A stretch of 64,000 nt of DNA. It comes from Ailanthus altissimus. Its lineage: Eukaryota; Streptophyta; Magnoliopsida; Sapindales; Simaroubaceae. This document shows, piece by piece, positions 34,561-48,268 of this stretch. The position numbers and the translations under genes are program-made. Under the pieces are notes generated by a model. That model ran no database searches. It was not told the DNA's origin and saw nothing but the letters and a program-made list of their open reading frames with translations. The stretch is from positions 34,346,501 to 34,410,500 of the forward strand of contig OX327684.1 of the NCBI GenBank assembly GCA_946807835.1. The letters run 5' to 3'. Numbering within the stretch: the first letter of the stretch is position 1; each line of letters starts with the position of its first letter.

Positions 34561-36094
34561 TCTTCTAAAACTCTCTTAATTTTCCTCAATCCAGAATTCC
34601 TTCAAGGTACGCTTCTCTTTGTCTCTCCATCTCTCTCGCGCAATCTAAATATTTCACTTGTTCCCATTCTATCCTCAACTTATTGTCCTAATTTACGATT
34701 TTGCCATCGAAACCCTAGCTTTACTGGTATGCTCGAAACTTCATCCTTGAGTATTGCCATAAGTTCACTTGTCGTATCTTAACTTACAAATTAGAGTTCT
34801 GCTTAAACCCTAATTTTGATTTTATGCTGAAATTTGGATGATTTTGGTTATAGATTTGATGAATCAGTTTTTCAATTCCTGTTTACTACGATGGATAACA
34901 TAGTTACGGTTCGAAATTCATTTGATTCACTTGATTTTTTTATTGTTACGTATTTGTGGACGTGATGCTGTTTGTTATCCTTTTGATTGAATATTCTGGG
35001 TCGCTTTGGTTTTTAACTGATTTGGGATTTGGTTTGTATTTTAGGAGGGAAAAATCAACTTTAAGTTTTTGGCGAAGATTTTATGATTCTTTTTTTACAG
35101 ATCATAGTGATTTGATTAAACTATTGCTGCTTGTGCTTCTCGGTGGTTATGAATCTGGAAATTCCAAGTTATTACATCTCTTAAACATTGGTTTATGATT
35201 ATTTTTTGCATTTAATGAAAATTTGTTCCCCATTCTGGTATTTTTGTAGCTCCTACACCTTGATTACCTTTTATGGAAGGTTCAATGTTTTACCTGAGCA
35301 GTTGAGTGTACTTGCTCTTAGATTTCCAGCAACCCTGGACATTTGGAAAAATTGGAGAATTGGTTATGTTACTATATAGTTAACTCCTAATTACAATGTT
35401 AGGTTTGTTTGCCTCATGCGTAACTTGGTGCATTTGAGATGTTGTCGTCACTTGGTGCATTTCAGGTATTTGTTGTTACTTGGATTTGCAATGTTGTTAA
35501 TATTACCACTCTGACTGTTTGGTACATGTTCAAGAGGGTGCAAAGTTCTACATGAGTATGTTTACCTTGTTTCAATATGTTTGCAATTTAGAGTTCAAAA
35601 TTGATTTATTCTCCCAATTGCCCCTAAAACATTCCATATTGAATTTAGAAATGTTGTGCAATAAGTTAAATTAAATAGGTAGAATGTACAAAAGTTGTCG
35701 GTAGCTAGTTGCATCATCGGAATATACTCTCTTGGTTGTTTATTCGACTCTGTCTTTTAGTCATTAAATTGCTGCTTAACGATATTCTGTTTTACGTTTG
35801 GTATATTCTCTGGATTATTCATTATAATACTCTTTTTGACAGATCAGACAGTCCATTGAAGCCATTGACTGATATTTATTGCATTAATTTGTAGACGTTT
35901 AATGCTTGAGGTGATTAACTGAATTGATGGTTGTAGCATCCAATTAATATGTCTATTTTCTTATTCCAAAAATTAATTGACTTAATAGTTCCCTTGCTTT
36001 GGCTAGACATAATTTGGTGAGCGTGTTTTCTTAATGCAGTTTAGCTTGTAGTGGTTTGATGTTGAAAGCAGTATGCCGGTGATAGTTGGGAGAA
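34561..36094 (+). other. MED12 5' leader with a 1.4-kb intron
   Basis: A leader exon ends at TTCAAG|GTACGC (34606). The best acceptor before the start codon is TTAATGCAG at 36031-36039. The leader intron would be 34607-36039, followed by a 55-base second leader exon. Long leader introns are common in plant regulatory genes. Frames inside this intron have no family resemblance. Confidence 0.55.
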
Positions 36095-36126
36095 ATGCAA
36101 AGGTATCATGCTACTGGCTGCACTAG
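36073..36126 (+). promoter_or_regulatory. Upstream ORF overlapping the MED12 start codon
   Basis: An ATG at 36073 opens a 17-codon frame (MPVIVGRNAKVSCYWLH) ending at TAG 36124-36126. The MED12 ATG at 36095 lies inside it in a different frame. A ribosome using the first ATG would end downstream of the main start, so such an overlap normally lowers translation of the main protein. Its presence in the mature mRNA depends on the leader intron ending at 36039. Confidence 0.6.
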
Positions 36127-39100
36127 TGCAGTTAATAACAGTTCAATAGGTGGAACGTCAGCTAGGGATTCTACCCGAGCTGATTCTTCTTCATTGCAAG
36201 CTAACTTCTCTCTAAATTCTAGGTAATTTTATAGAAACTATGCAATCTTGTAACTCTTATTTGCTGTTGATGGTCCTCTCTCCCCATAATAACAAGCTAA
36301 GTTTATCTAAATTAAGTCTGGCCGTTCTCTGAAGATTTTTTAATCATGATAAAGCTCCTGTTAAGAGCTTGAGGGTCATATTAATAGTGCTTCTTTTTAT
36401 TTTATTTTGTTGGATAATTGTTCACGTTTTTTAGTGAAGATAAACTGTTGTTATTCCACATAACTTAGTGGATTGTTCTTGATTTTGCAGGAGGCTTAGT
36501 CAGCTAACACCATACAAGTTGAAGTGTGATAAAGAATCTCTAAATTCCCGGTAATTTCTGCAGTAAACTAGTTAATTACACACTTTATGAAAATTTTAAT
36601 AATATTGTGAGATGGAGTAGAATTATACATTTAAGAGCGAGTACAAAGGGGTAGAAGTTGAGTCTAGTATATTTCTTTATATCTGATCGATGTTGGATTT
36701 AGTTTCTTATCCATGTTTGTATTTGTCATGGTTTCACTGCCAGACTTGGGCCACCTGATTTTCATCCCCAAACTCCAAATTGCCCCGAGGAGACTCTCTC
36801 AAGAGAATATGTGCAGAGTGGATACAAAGAGACTGTCGAAGGGCTTGAGGTACCCTCTCCAAATCAACTATGTTTATTACCTTTTCAAGTGGCAGCATGA
36901 AGTTGTAAATGTCATTTTATAATTGATTTTTTAAATTGTAAGCTGATCTATGTAAACACCTTATGCCAGTTTCGGCATTATTTAATTCTTCTTTATGTTT
37001 CTGAAGGAGAAAGCTATTTTGATTAATATTTCTGAGATTCTTAAGATTTTATCTAGTTGGAAGTCACTAGATAATGGTAGTAAATATGTAACTTGGTCCA
37101 CGTAGATGGGTTCTTTGACATCTTTGTAACACAACTGTTCTTTGTCTGAATGAGCATCTACTTAGAATAAATAGTTCTTTTGGCGTTCCATGTAATGCCT
37201 ATACAACTATATTTTCAAAAATAATAATGACCATGAACTATATCCATTTCTTCATTGGATGCTATAATGTTACTCATTTTTGCATGCCGTGAGCAGGAAG
37301 TTAAAGAGATATCACTTACTCAGATTCAAACTTTTAGTAAGCCTGTAGTCCTGAAGTGCAGAGAGGTGAGTGGCTTGATGACCGTTTAAAGTTCTGCTAC
37401 TTTCTCCATGTTTGAATAGCATTGTGATGGAAAGGTTCCGCTTGTTTTTATGATGTGTAAACTATTTTGAACTTCCTTACAGGCAATCAGAAAATGTCTT
37501 AGGGCCATTAATGAATCGCGTGCCCAAAAGCGCAAGGTGATGCTTTGATCATTGCATAGTACTTTTGATTTTCAGGAAACGTTTCTAGCTGAGAAAAGTA
37601 TATTCAAACCTTTCTCCTACATGATTGGTTTTGTACTTCTACGTTGAATTACTGTGCATTTTAAGTGGAATTTTATTATTGTTTCTCATTTGCATTTATG
37701 TTAATATATAAATACGATATATATGTATATAACACTTTAAAGTTTCAAAGTTCCTTCTTGGAAATCGAAGCTTTACTTTTATGCTTGCTATGATAGGCTG
37801 GTCAAGTTTATGGCGTGCCTCTTTCTGGTTCACTATTAACTAAGCCTGGTGTCTTTCCTGATCAAAGGCCATGTGTCGAAGATTTCAGGAAGAAATGGAT
37901 TGAGGTATCGATTTAAAATGTTGTAAAGTTACTATCTATAAGTTCTTTCTTCATCTTTTTGTTAACCTTTTAATAACTTCAATTTTTCTTCTTTATTTTA
38001 GGGTTTATCACAGCAGCATAAACGACTAAGTTCCTTGGCTGATTATGTTCCTCATGGGTATAGGAAAAGAGCCTTATTTGAAGTTCTTATTCGAAATAAT
38101 GTTCCATTGCTGAGAGCAACTTGGTTCATAAAAGTAACCTATCTGAATCAGGTATAGGTGCTTGGTTTATTACAGCGTGTATAGATGTAACTGTTTACCC
38201 TCCTTATTTATTTGTTATTTTCCAGATCTTTGTACTTCAGTTCATTATGGTTTAATTTTTTCAGGCACGTCCTGGTTCTGCCAATGCCGGGCCCCCCGAA
38301 AAAATTCAACTGTCTCGCTCTGAGCTCTGGACGAAAGATGTCATTGATTACTTGCAATACCTCCTGGATGAATATTTTTCAAGAAATAACTCTCATTCTA
38401 CTCAACACAGCAGAGATCGGTCGCCACAAATGCTTTATGCTGGGTCCCTTCAGCAAAGGACTGATCCAGCGGCAATTGTTGACGGTGAGGAGCCTTCCCT
38501 GCATTTTAAATGGTGGTATGTGGTGCAGCTTGTTCAGTGGCACCATTCAGAAGGCCTGCTTCTTCCTTCTTACATCATCGATTGGGTTCTAAATCAACTA
38601 AAGGTATATCTATTCTTCCAGCTTCTTTTGAAGAACATAATTCCATCTATTTGCTACATATAGGTTTGATTCATTTGGTTTGATATTTGTATATGTGCAC
38701 TTTCAGGAAAAAGAATTGCTCGAAGTTCTGCAGTTGGTATTGCCTATCATATATGGTGTTTTAGAAACTGTTGTTTTATCTCAAACATATGTGCGCTCTC
38801 TAGTGGGAATAGCAATTCATTTTATTCGTGAACCTTCTCCGGGAGGATCAGATCTTGTTGATAATTCTCGGAGAGCATACACAATTTCTGCTCTAGCTGA
38901 GATGCTTCGATATTTGATACTGGCAGTACCTGATACATTTGTTGCTTTGGATTGTTTCCCTTTACCACCTTGTGTTGTATCTTATGCTGTAAGCGATGGG
39001 AATTTTGTGTCAAAGGCATCTGAAGATGCTGTAAAGATGAAGAATAACATAAGTGATGCTGCATGTGTGTTTGGGAAAGGGATTGATGCTCAATATCAAT

Positions 39101-42100
39101 CTTTGTCCTTTGATCATGTTGTTTCAGCTATTCAAAAACATGCAGATAATCTTGCAAAGGGTGCCAGCCCTGGATATCCAGGTCACAGTGTGGCTAAAAC
39201 TGTACAGGCCTTGGATAAAGCTCTTTTGCAGGGAGATGTTAGAGGGGCTTATAAACATCTTTTTGAAGATCTTTGTGATGGAGCTGTTGATGAAAGTTGG
39301 ATTTCAGAAGTTAGTCCATGCTTAAGATTATCACTCATGTGGATTGGGACTTTAAGCTTGTCATTTATTTGCTCGGTATTTTTTCTTTGCGAGTGGGCAA
39401 CAAGTGATTTCAGGGACTTTCGAACTGCCCCCCCTCATGGCATGAAGTTCACAGGTAGAAAAGATTTTTCACAAATATATGTTGCAATACGGCTTTTGAA
39501 GCAAAAGATGAGAGATTTGCATGCTCCACCTCGACGCACGCATGAGAGCACCGTTGGCATCAATAGTGTTGCTAAAGGTTTCAGTCAGCGGAATAATTAT
39601 GCTAGCAGGAATATTCTGGGAAATGGATGTGAAATTAAAAACAATGCAAAACGCATGGATGGGTTGAGAATAAATTCATCAGACATATTTGAAAGTCCAG
39701 GTCCCCTGCATGATATCATAGTGTGTTGGATTGATCAACATGAGGTTCACAAAGGAGAGGGTGTCAAGCACCTGCAGTATTTCATATTGGAACTTGTACG
39801 TTCTGGCATTTTTTGCCCACAGGCATATGTGAGGCAGCTGATTGTTAGTGGAATTTTGGATATCAACGGTGCTGTGATTGACCTGGACAGGAGGAGGCGA
39901 CATCATCGAATTTTAAAGCAACTGCCAGGGCTGTTTCTTCGTGATGCATTGGAAGAGGCAAGGATTGCTCAAGGGTCACAACTTTCAGAGGTCATGCATG
40001 TTTACTCAAATGAGCGTCGGCTTGTCCTTAGTGAGCTTCTTTCTGATCACAATAACAATGTAAATGTATCAGCTCAAAAGCAAAAGTCTAATTTGGCCTA
40101 TGGAAGAGACGGTGCTTCTCCAGCTTCAGCTGATAAATGGAAAACCCTCCAGCCAACTACCAATATATCATCTGGTAAAAATGTGAAGAGTGATGTTGAC
40201 ATTGAAGAACTGAAGGCTTCAATTACTGTTATATTGCAGCTTCCAAGCTCATCTGCTACATCTGCAGACTCGGGACTGGATGAATCTCAATGGAGTGTTA
40301 AGAGGCCGCTGGGGTTGGTATGCAATAAAATGGATCTGTCAGAAGGTACACATGGGTGCGAAGACTGTAAACGGGTTAAGAGACAAAAGTTAAATGAGGA
40401 AAGGAGTTCATTTATGCAAATACCTTCGCCAATTCAGTCTGACGATGAAGATATGTGGTGGATGAGGAAGGGGCCTAAACCAATAGAGTGTTTCAAAGCT
40501 GATCAACCGCTAAAGTCAACCAAGCAGGTCTCTAGGGGTAGGCAAAAGACTGTACGTAGAACTCAAAGTCTTGCTCAGTTGGCAGCTGCAAGGATTGAGG
40601 GTAGCCAGGGAGCATCAACAAGTCATGTATGTGATAGTAAGGTAAGCTGCCCTCACCACAGAACTGGAGTGGAAGGAGAATCGCTTAAATCCGTGGATGG
40701 GGTCAGGGCAACCCGTCATGGAGATATTGTTTCAATTGGCAAGGCTTTGAAAAAACTTCGTTTTGTAGAGAAAAGGACTATTACTGTTTGGTTGATATCT
40801 GTAGTTAGGCAGCTCATCGAAGAAGCGGCGAAGTCTGTTACCCAGGCTGGGCAATGTAATAGGAATTTCATTCCTGTTGATGATAGGGATTCTGAGCGGT
40901 GGAGGCTTAGTGAGGATGAGCTATCTGCTATATTGTATTTCATGGATGTTTGTAATGATTTAGTTTCTGCTGCCAGATTTCTTCTTTGGTTGTTGCCAAA
41001 GGTTTTGAATAGTCCTAGTTCAACGATCCATGGTGGAAGGAACATTCTGATGCTATCTAGGAACGCTGAAAACCATGCATGTGAAGTGGGGGAGGCATTT
41101 CTGCTGTCGTGCTTACGAAGGTAACTTTATTCATTATGTGAATAGTTTCTTTTAAACATCACTATTATTGGAATAAACATCTTTCCATTCCCTAATTAAT
41201 CCTTAAGCAATTGGGTTTTTCTACAACCTGCTTTCCTTTGTTCTAGTATGTTTGTTGTAGTTGAGAGCTTGGAAGAATTCCTTTCGGAAGAATCCTTTCT
41301 TTCATCCTTAAGAGCATCTGTTTTTTGCCATTAATTTCATCCTGTGAATTTATTTGTTTAGTTTGTCTTGCTCGCTTCTTGATATTTTTGCTCATGATGT
41401 TGCTCTCGTGTATAGATGTTTGGCAGAGAGTTGCATGTATTTCCTTTTCTTTTTGTCTTACATGAATAAATAATGAATTTGTTCCAGGTATGAGAATATA
41501 CTTATTGCAACTGATCTTCTTCCTGAGGCCTTATCGGCTACAATGCATCGTGCTGCAACAGTTATGGCCTCCAATGGAAGAGTTTCAGGTTCAGCAGCCT
41601 ATGGTTATGCACGGTATCTATTAAAGAAATGCAGCAATGTGGCTAGTGTCATTGAATGGGAGAAGAATTTCAAGGCAACTTGTGATAAGAGACTTCTTTC
41701 TGAGCTTGAATCTGGACGATCACTTGATGGAGAGTTAGGGTTTCCACTTGGAGTCCCAGCGGGGATTGAGGATCCTGATGATTATTTACGTCAAAAGATA
41801 AGTGGTGGTCGATTGTCCAGAGTGGGTTCGAGCATGAGAGATGTAGTGCATCGATGCATCGAGGAGGCCTTTCACTATTTCTATGACAAAGAAAGAAAAC
41901 TCTTTACAGCTGGTTCACCAAAAGGTCCTGCTATAGAAAATTCGGATGACGAATGTCAGATTGCTCAACAAATAATAATTGGACTAATGGACTGCATCAG
42001 GCAGACGGGTGGGGCTGCTCAAGAAGGGGACCCATCTTTATTGTCATCTGCGGTTTCAGCCATTGTTGGGAATGTCGTACCAACTATGTCGAAATTGCAT

Positions 42101-45100
42101 GACTTTACAGCTGGCAGTAATTATCAGAACTATCTGTCCGCTACAGGTTCATTAAGCTTTGCTAGGCGCATTTTGCGAATACATATAACTTGCCTATGCA
42201 TGCTTAAGGAAGCTCTTGGAGAGCGACAAAGCCGAGTATTTGAGATAGCTCTTGCAACAGAAGCTTCCTGTGCTCTTGCTGGAGTTTTTGCTCCTGGAAA
42301 GGCTTCTCGGAGTCAGTTTCAATTATCTCCCGAATCCCATGATTCGAATGTGACTATCTCCAATGATATTTTGAACAATTCCACAAAAGTAGCTCCTGGG
42401 AGAGCTTCAAAAATTGCAGCTGCTATTTCTGCACTAGTTATTGGTGCTGTTCTTCATGGAGTTACAAGCCTGGAAAGAATGGTTACCGTCTTTAGATTAA
42501 AGGAAGGGTTGGATGTGATTCAGTTTGTGAGGAGTACAAAAACCAATTCCAATGGTAATGCCCGTTCAGTTGGGGCTTTTAAAATTGACACTTCAATTGA
42601 AGTTCATGTGCATTGGTTTAGGCTGCTTGTTGGGAACTGTAGAACCCTTTCTGACGGTCTAGTTGTGGAACTCTTGGGCGAACCATCCATAGTAGCTCTT
42701 TCGAGGATGCAACGAATGCTTCCTCTTAGATTGGTCTTTCCACCTGCCTACTTAATATTTGCCTTTGTGCTGTGGAGGCCTTTCATTCTCAATAGTAGCC
42801 TTGCAACCCGTGAAGACATCCATCAATTATATCAATCTTTAACATTGGCCATAAATGATGCTGTAAGACACCTGCCTTTCAGGGATGTGTGCCTGAGGGA
42901 CAGTCAGGGTTTCTATGATCTTGTAGCTGCAGATTCTACTGATGCTGAGTTTGCTGCTCTGCTGGAATTGAATGGTCTGGACATGCACTTGAAACCCATG
43001 GCATTTGTTCCTCTGCGCGCAAGGCTTTTTCTAAATGCCGTCATTGATTGTAAAATGCCTTCCTCCGTATTTAAACAGGATGACCCAAGTCGAGTGTCTG
43101 GACAGAGTGAATCCAAAGGTCAACATGTAGAGAATGAAACAAAGCTTTTGGATAAGCTTGTGCATGTACTGGATTCCCTGCAGCCTGCGAAGTTCCATTG
43201 GCAGTGGGTTGAGCTCAGGCTTCTCTTGAATGAACAAGCGCTCATCGAGAAACTGGAGAACCATGATATATCAGTAACTGATGCTATTCGCTCTTTATCT
43301 CCCAGTCCTGAAAAAGCTGCCGCTTCTGAGAATGAGAACAATTTTATAGAGATAATCCTTACGAGGTTATTGGTCAGACCTGATGCTGCACCCCTCTTCT
43401 CAGAATTGGTCCATCTTTTTGGGAAGTCACTAGAAGATTCAATGTTGTTGCAGGCTAAATGGTTCCTTGGGGGCCATGATGTTCTTTTTGGACGAAAAAC
43501 AATTAGACAACGTCTTATTAATATTGCTGAGAGTAAAGGCCTTTCTACGAAGGCCCATTTTTGGAAGCCTTGGGGCTGGACTAATTTTGGTTTTGATCCT
43601 GTGTTAAACAAAGGAGACAAGAAAAAGTTGGAAGTTACCTCTCTTGAAGAAGGAGAAGTACTTGAAGAAGGCATTGATTCAAAGCGATATGGAAAAGGGT
43701 CCACTCAAATGTTTGATGCTGAAGGCCCCAATATCAGCCAGCAGCATGTGACTGAGAAGGCGTTCATTGAATTGGTTCTTCCTTGCATAGATCAAAGCTC
43801 TGATGACTCACGAAATACCTTTGCAAGTGATTTGATCAAGCAGTTGAATAACATTGAGCAACAAATACATGCAGTTACTCGTGGAGCAAATAAGCTGGCA
43901 GGAACATCCCCTTCAGGAATTGAAGGCTCTACAAATAAAAGCAATAATCGCAAAAGTATAAGAGGTGGAAGTCCTGGATTGGCTAGACGACCAGCTGCCA
44001 CTGCTGATTCTGCTCCACCCTCCCCTGCTGCTTTGCGAGCTTCTATGTCACTGCGGTTGCAGTTTATTCTGAGATTGCTGCCTATCATATATGCTGATGG
44101 GTAATGAGAAAATATTTTGTCTAATATTTATTTATGCTTTTTTATTGCCTTCTTTGTTAAATGTTGATCTTGCATTCAATTTTTCTTTCATCTTTCTCAC
44201 TCACTAATATGCTGGCTGCAAATCTCGGTGTTTGACAATGCATTTATTTATTTTTCTCAATTTTTTATTTTTTTCTGGAGTTGAAATAGTAGTTACAGAA
44301 GAGTGGCTAAAGTTGTCTGTATGTTGAATTTGTCAGGGAGCCATCAGGACGAAACATGAGGCACATGCTTGCCTCTGTAATACTTCGTCTCCTTGGGAAT
44401 CGGATTGTGCACGAGGATGCAGATATCTCCTTTTATCCCTCGCAGGGCCCTCTGTCAAAGAAGGAGTTGGAGTCACTACCTGATGCTTCTTCTGTACCTT
44501 CCACGGATTTGTCTGGGGAAAGTCTCTTTGATCGGTTATTGTTGGTCCTCTATGGGTTGTTAAGTGGTTGCCAGCCAAGTTGGTTGAGGTCAAAACCTGC
44601 CTCCAAGTCAAGCAACAACTCGTCAAAGGACATTTTAGTTTTTGATCGTGAAATGGCAGAGAGTTTGCAGGTTTGGTCATTGACGGAATACGTTTTAAAC
44701 TTGATATTTTAACTCTTTAACTTTATTAAACTTGCACTTCTGATGTGAATTCTATATTTACTACAGATTTAGCTACCTTATCATGGTTATATTATACTAT
44801 TACCTGTAAGCAAAGATGGTTTGTCACTTAAGCTTCATGTGCTTAGTCCAATGCTTAAGATGTCCATCTTGACACTGTTGGATGAATGATTTGATGAAAA
44901 ACTTAAGCAACTGTTTTTCCCCGAAGTTTTAGTTAGAACTATGTAATTTCCACTAGAGGTGGAAATGCTACCAATTTCTCTAATGTCTAAAGGTGAGATT
45001 GAACTGAAAAAAATGTTAACATGGATAGTTCTGAAATATAACTTTTTTCCTTGTGATGTCTACCCTCTCTTCTTGAGAAACTTGACGTATATTTTGCATT

Positions 45101-45639
45101 TTGTACATGAAATCTTCAATCATCAAAGCTAAAATTTGAAAATTCAGGAACTCTTAACCATTCTCATTCTGATATTGTGTATGCAGAATGACTTAGATCG
45201 CATGCAACTATCTGACACAATTCGATGGCGTATCCAAGCTGCCATGCCAATATTATTACCTTCTGTGCGGCGCTCTATCACTTGCCAGCCACCATCTGTC
45301 CCTGTTGCTGCTCTTGCATCACTTCAACCTAGCATCACGGTGTCTGGAGTTTGCCCTGGAAATTCAAATACACCTCAGAGAAATCCAGTTCCTTTGGCAC
45401 GAACTGCAACCAACCCAGGGAAGTCAAAGCCAATATCGCTCCAGCCAGACAGCGATATGGATGTAGACCCGTGGACGCTATTGGAAGATGGTGCTGGATC
45501 GGGTCCATCTTCTAGTAATACTGCAGTGATAGGTGGTGGTGACCAAGCTAATCTGAGAGCTGCCAGCTGGCTTAAAGGAGCTGTAAGGGTGAGGCGATCA
45601 GACCTCACATACATTGGTGCTGTGGATGATGATAGCTGA
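36095..45639 (+). CDS. MED12: Mediator complex subunit 12 (kinase module)
   Basis: Twelve coding exons join in frame to 2,275 residues: 36095-36222, 36491-36550, 36744-36849, 37297-37365, 37483-37536, 37797-37904, 38002-38151, 38265-38603, 38707-41120, 41488-44100, 44337-44670 and 45187-45639. All introns are GT-AG. The N-terminus MQRYHATGCTSAVNN, the LGPPDFHP segment (about 64-71), the FSKPVVLKCREAIRKCLRAINESRAQKRKAGQVYG block and the HFKWWY...LQWHH-type block are hallmarks of plant MED12, and the length is close to the known plant protein. With MED13, CDK8 and cyclin C it forms the detachable kinase module that restrains Mediator-RNA polymerase II contact. In Arabidopsis its mutants (CCT/CRYPTIC PRECOCIOUS) alter embryo patterning and flowering time. 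A basic RRRRHH patch (exon 9) and acidic/Ser-rich linkers are seen. No truncation or frameshift is visible. Confidence 0.96.
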
Positions 45640-47850
45640 TTTTAGGTTCAATTTCATTTTTGATTTGGTCTGGAGAGAACCCACCCCTGGGCAGGTAAAT
45701 CAATGTTCTCATTTGTTACACAATTGGTTGCAAGACTTGATCCTGTGCTTTCCCTTTGGTTTTGGCGGTTAAGGGAGCTGTTGACAGAGATATTCTTTTT
45801 GGAGGGGTTGGGGGGTTTGGCAGACGCAGGGTCCATGTAGAAAAAATTGTGAAGATGTGCTCATGCAGCTATCTGCCCGGGACTCGGGCCTGCTTGACTG
45901 ACTAACCCGTTGATTACCCCTCATCTGGACCCTGCACTTGCAGGTGCGGTTCAGAGGCTTGTTGTATATATAGAGATAATTGTTTCACTTTACCAATTGA
46001 TCTGAGTAAAATATCTCAGGAATGGTATGTAGCTGTTTTATGCTCATCAATCTTGTCTCATATCTATCTCCCTCATTATGGAATAAATACATGTGCTCGT
46101 ATATCAACACGATTCTTGTGTGAGTCCATAGATTATATATTCTTATCCATGTTAGAGATTCAAATATGATCCCTGTTTTCTTGTTGATGTAAGTGTAGTA
46201 CATCTACTATATGCTTCTGTAAAATAAGGTTAAATTACCTTTACATATTTCTAGGAATCCGATTTTTTTGTTGGATTTATCTGTATGAAGAAATGATGAA
46301 AAAGTAGATTGGATACCAATACAAAATTGTGGAAATAGGTTTTGTTAACTTCATGTTATCTTGCAGTAATATTTCACTTTATCTCAGGGCCTCATGGACT
46401 GTGCCATGTGGGCAGTGGGAAGTTTCTCTGGTTGATGTAGAGTGGGGATCCGTGGTAGCTTTCTAGCTTGATCATTTATAAAACATGATTATGTGTTTTC
46501 TGGGCCATTTTTTTTTATACCTAAATTGAATTTTGGTGGTTTTGAGTTAGGAAATCTAGGGTACCTGTTTTCGCGTTGCACAGATTGAAGGTGCATGTTA
46601 TTTCCCATTGGTGCTTTTTGTTATTTGAATTGATTAATGGTTGAAGATGTATTTCTTACATCTTCTATGAGCATTAAATGGGTGAGAAACATAAATGGTT
46701 ATCAAGGTCGTTCTTGTTGATTGTACCAGGGTTTGATTACTATAATGTTGGATAATTCAAGTGGAGAAGAATATGCACCATAGTTACTCTATTGTGATGG
46801 TTATGCTGGTGGTTCCTGTTGCTCGATTGATTGATCATTAGTTGGTTTTCAATGAGTTGGTCTTTACTCTTCATCTCCCCATTTAACTAAGCGACTGCTT
46901 TCACTGTAAAAGTTTAAAAGACGGGAGCTCTTTGGTTAGACTTAATTTCCTCAATGGGTTTTTGGATTTGGGTTGAAGCCTGAATATGCTAGCACAAAGT
47001 GTTTGGCAAATACCTATTATCGTTTTTGTATTCATTAATCGACAAGTCCGAAGCTTCTGTTTTCTCTTTTTCTACAATATACTATGTAATTAAAGTAAAC
47101 TACTCGGGAAAATGTTAGTAAAAGCTGGAGCATCTTTATATGCACACTGGAAGTGGCAGCTTTAACAACCCCACTCAACTCAACTGTACTGCTTCTGACA
47201 AGACATGTTGGATTGAAACTGAAAAAAGTTGCAAACTCTTTCAAAGGTTGTCTTCGCAAGTTTTCTGAAAGCAGCAGTCGCCAATGGAAAAAAGGAGAGA
47301 GAAGACACTACATAACCGATAACACAACAGAACACGCTTCCCTAAGTTGTCAGATCAAATTACAAGCTTAAGAAGGCACGTTTGGAGTCGCAGCAAAGTG
47401 GGAATGATATTGTGAAACACTTCCACTGGACGAATTTGATTAAGATATTTTTTTTTCTTAATGGAAAAGGGGACTGAGGCTGAGCTCGATATTTCTACTT
47501 CAATGGAGAAATGCACTGCAATTTGTATATCATCGAGTGCAATTTGATTAAGATTCTTAATATAATCTTCAACCTACATTCTCGTATTCAATTGTTGAAC
47601 TAAATGATCATAATTTTTTGAACCCTGGAAAGCGCTTGAGCTGATGATTTAAAACTGTAGCTGCTATATCACACAAAACTAACACGTTGTACTGGTAACC
47701 GCTTTATCCTTCTGTTTACACATTGATTAACCGTGCAATTATCACTTGTCAGTACTCGGACAAAGTGAGAAAATTACGAACTTAATATGTATTTAAATAA
47801 AAGAAAGTGGATCTTTACGTAATTTTGCTTTCCCAGTTCTTGGCCTCTTC
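45640..47850 (+). other. MED12 3' UTR, then intergenic DNA
   Basis: The 3' UTR follows the stop at 45637-45639. Transcribed-looking sequence continues to perhaps 46200 or 46500. The rest up to the next promoter has no recognised gene. A 72-codon plus-strand frame at 47153-47371 has no family resemblance and no clear context, so it is not annotated. Confidence 0.4.
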
Positions 47851-47853
47851 TTC

Positions 47854-47861
47854 TTTATAAA
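47854..47861 (+). promoter_or_regulatory. TATA box of the small 79-residue gene
   Basis: TTTATAAA lies about 30 bases upstream of a CT/CA-rich stretch (about 47888) that would suit a transcription start. Leader introns then bring the transcript to the start codon at 48269. This is inferred from position and consensus. Confidence 0.5.
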
Positions 47862-48128
47862 TTGTAAACTCCACTGCCACTGACAGCCAATTCAATTCAT
47901 CATCTTCTGTTACACACTCTCTCTTTTGTTCCTCTCCACTGTAGTCTGTAAGTTCATCAAATCCTCGTGCATATTTTCTTTTTTTTTTTTTTAAAAAAAA
48001 AAATTGAAAGAGTTGTCTAATTCTTAAATGGTTGCCTTATCTTTGATGCCGATACACAATTACCCATGTCTTGCAGAGTCCTTCTTCGGCTAATTCTCTT
48101 TAGTTATTGTCATTCAATTTCACCCATC

Positions 48129-48229
48129 ATGGCAATTCGTATGTTTTTAGCTATGGTTGATATGAACACGATCCCTCTCTTTGTTAACTTTTGTGGGAAA
48201 TTGTGAATGATCTTGCAGGTACTGTGTGA
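48129..48229 (+). promoter_or_regulatory. Possible spliced upstream ORF
   Basis: An ATG at 48129 is followed by GCA ATT C and then a donor GTATGT at 48139. The next acceptor, CTTGCAG, ends at 48218. After splicing the frame reads six codons (MAIRTV) and stops at 48227-48229, 39 bases before the main start codon. It would be a minimal uORF, created only by splicing. Confidence 0.4.
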
Positions 48230-48268
48230 AATTTTGAAAAGCTCGTTAAATTTGTAATTCTTGGTTTA

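Noticed and set aside
34956..35894. Several 60-80 codon frames upstream of MED12
   Set aside because: They lie in the leader intron 34607-36039, have low-complexity hydrophobic translations and no conservation pattern that I recognise.
43120..43704. 194-codon minus-strand frame inside MED12
   Set aside because: Antisense shadow of exon 10; the plus strand encodes conserved MED12 sequence there.
47153..47371. 72-codon plus-strand frame with an overlapping minus-strand frame
   Set aside because: Basic composition without a motif, both strands open over the same DNA, and no promoter or splice context.
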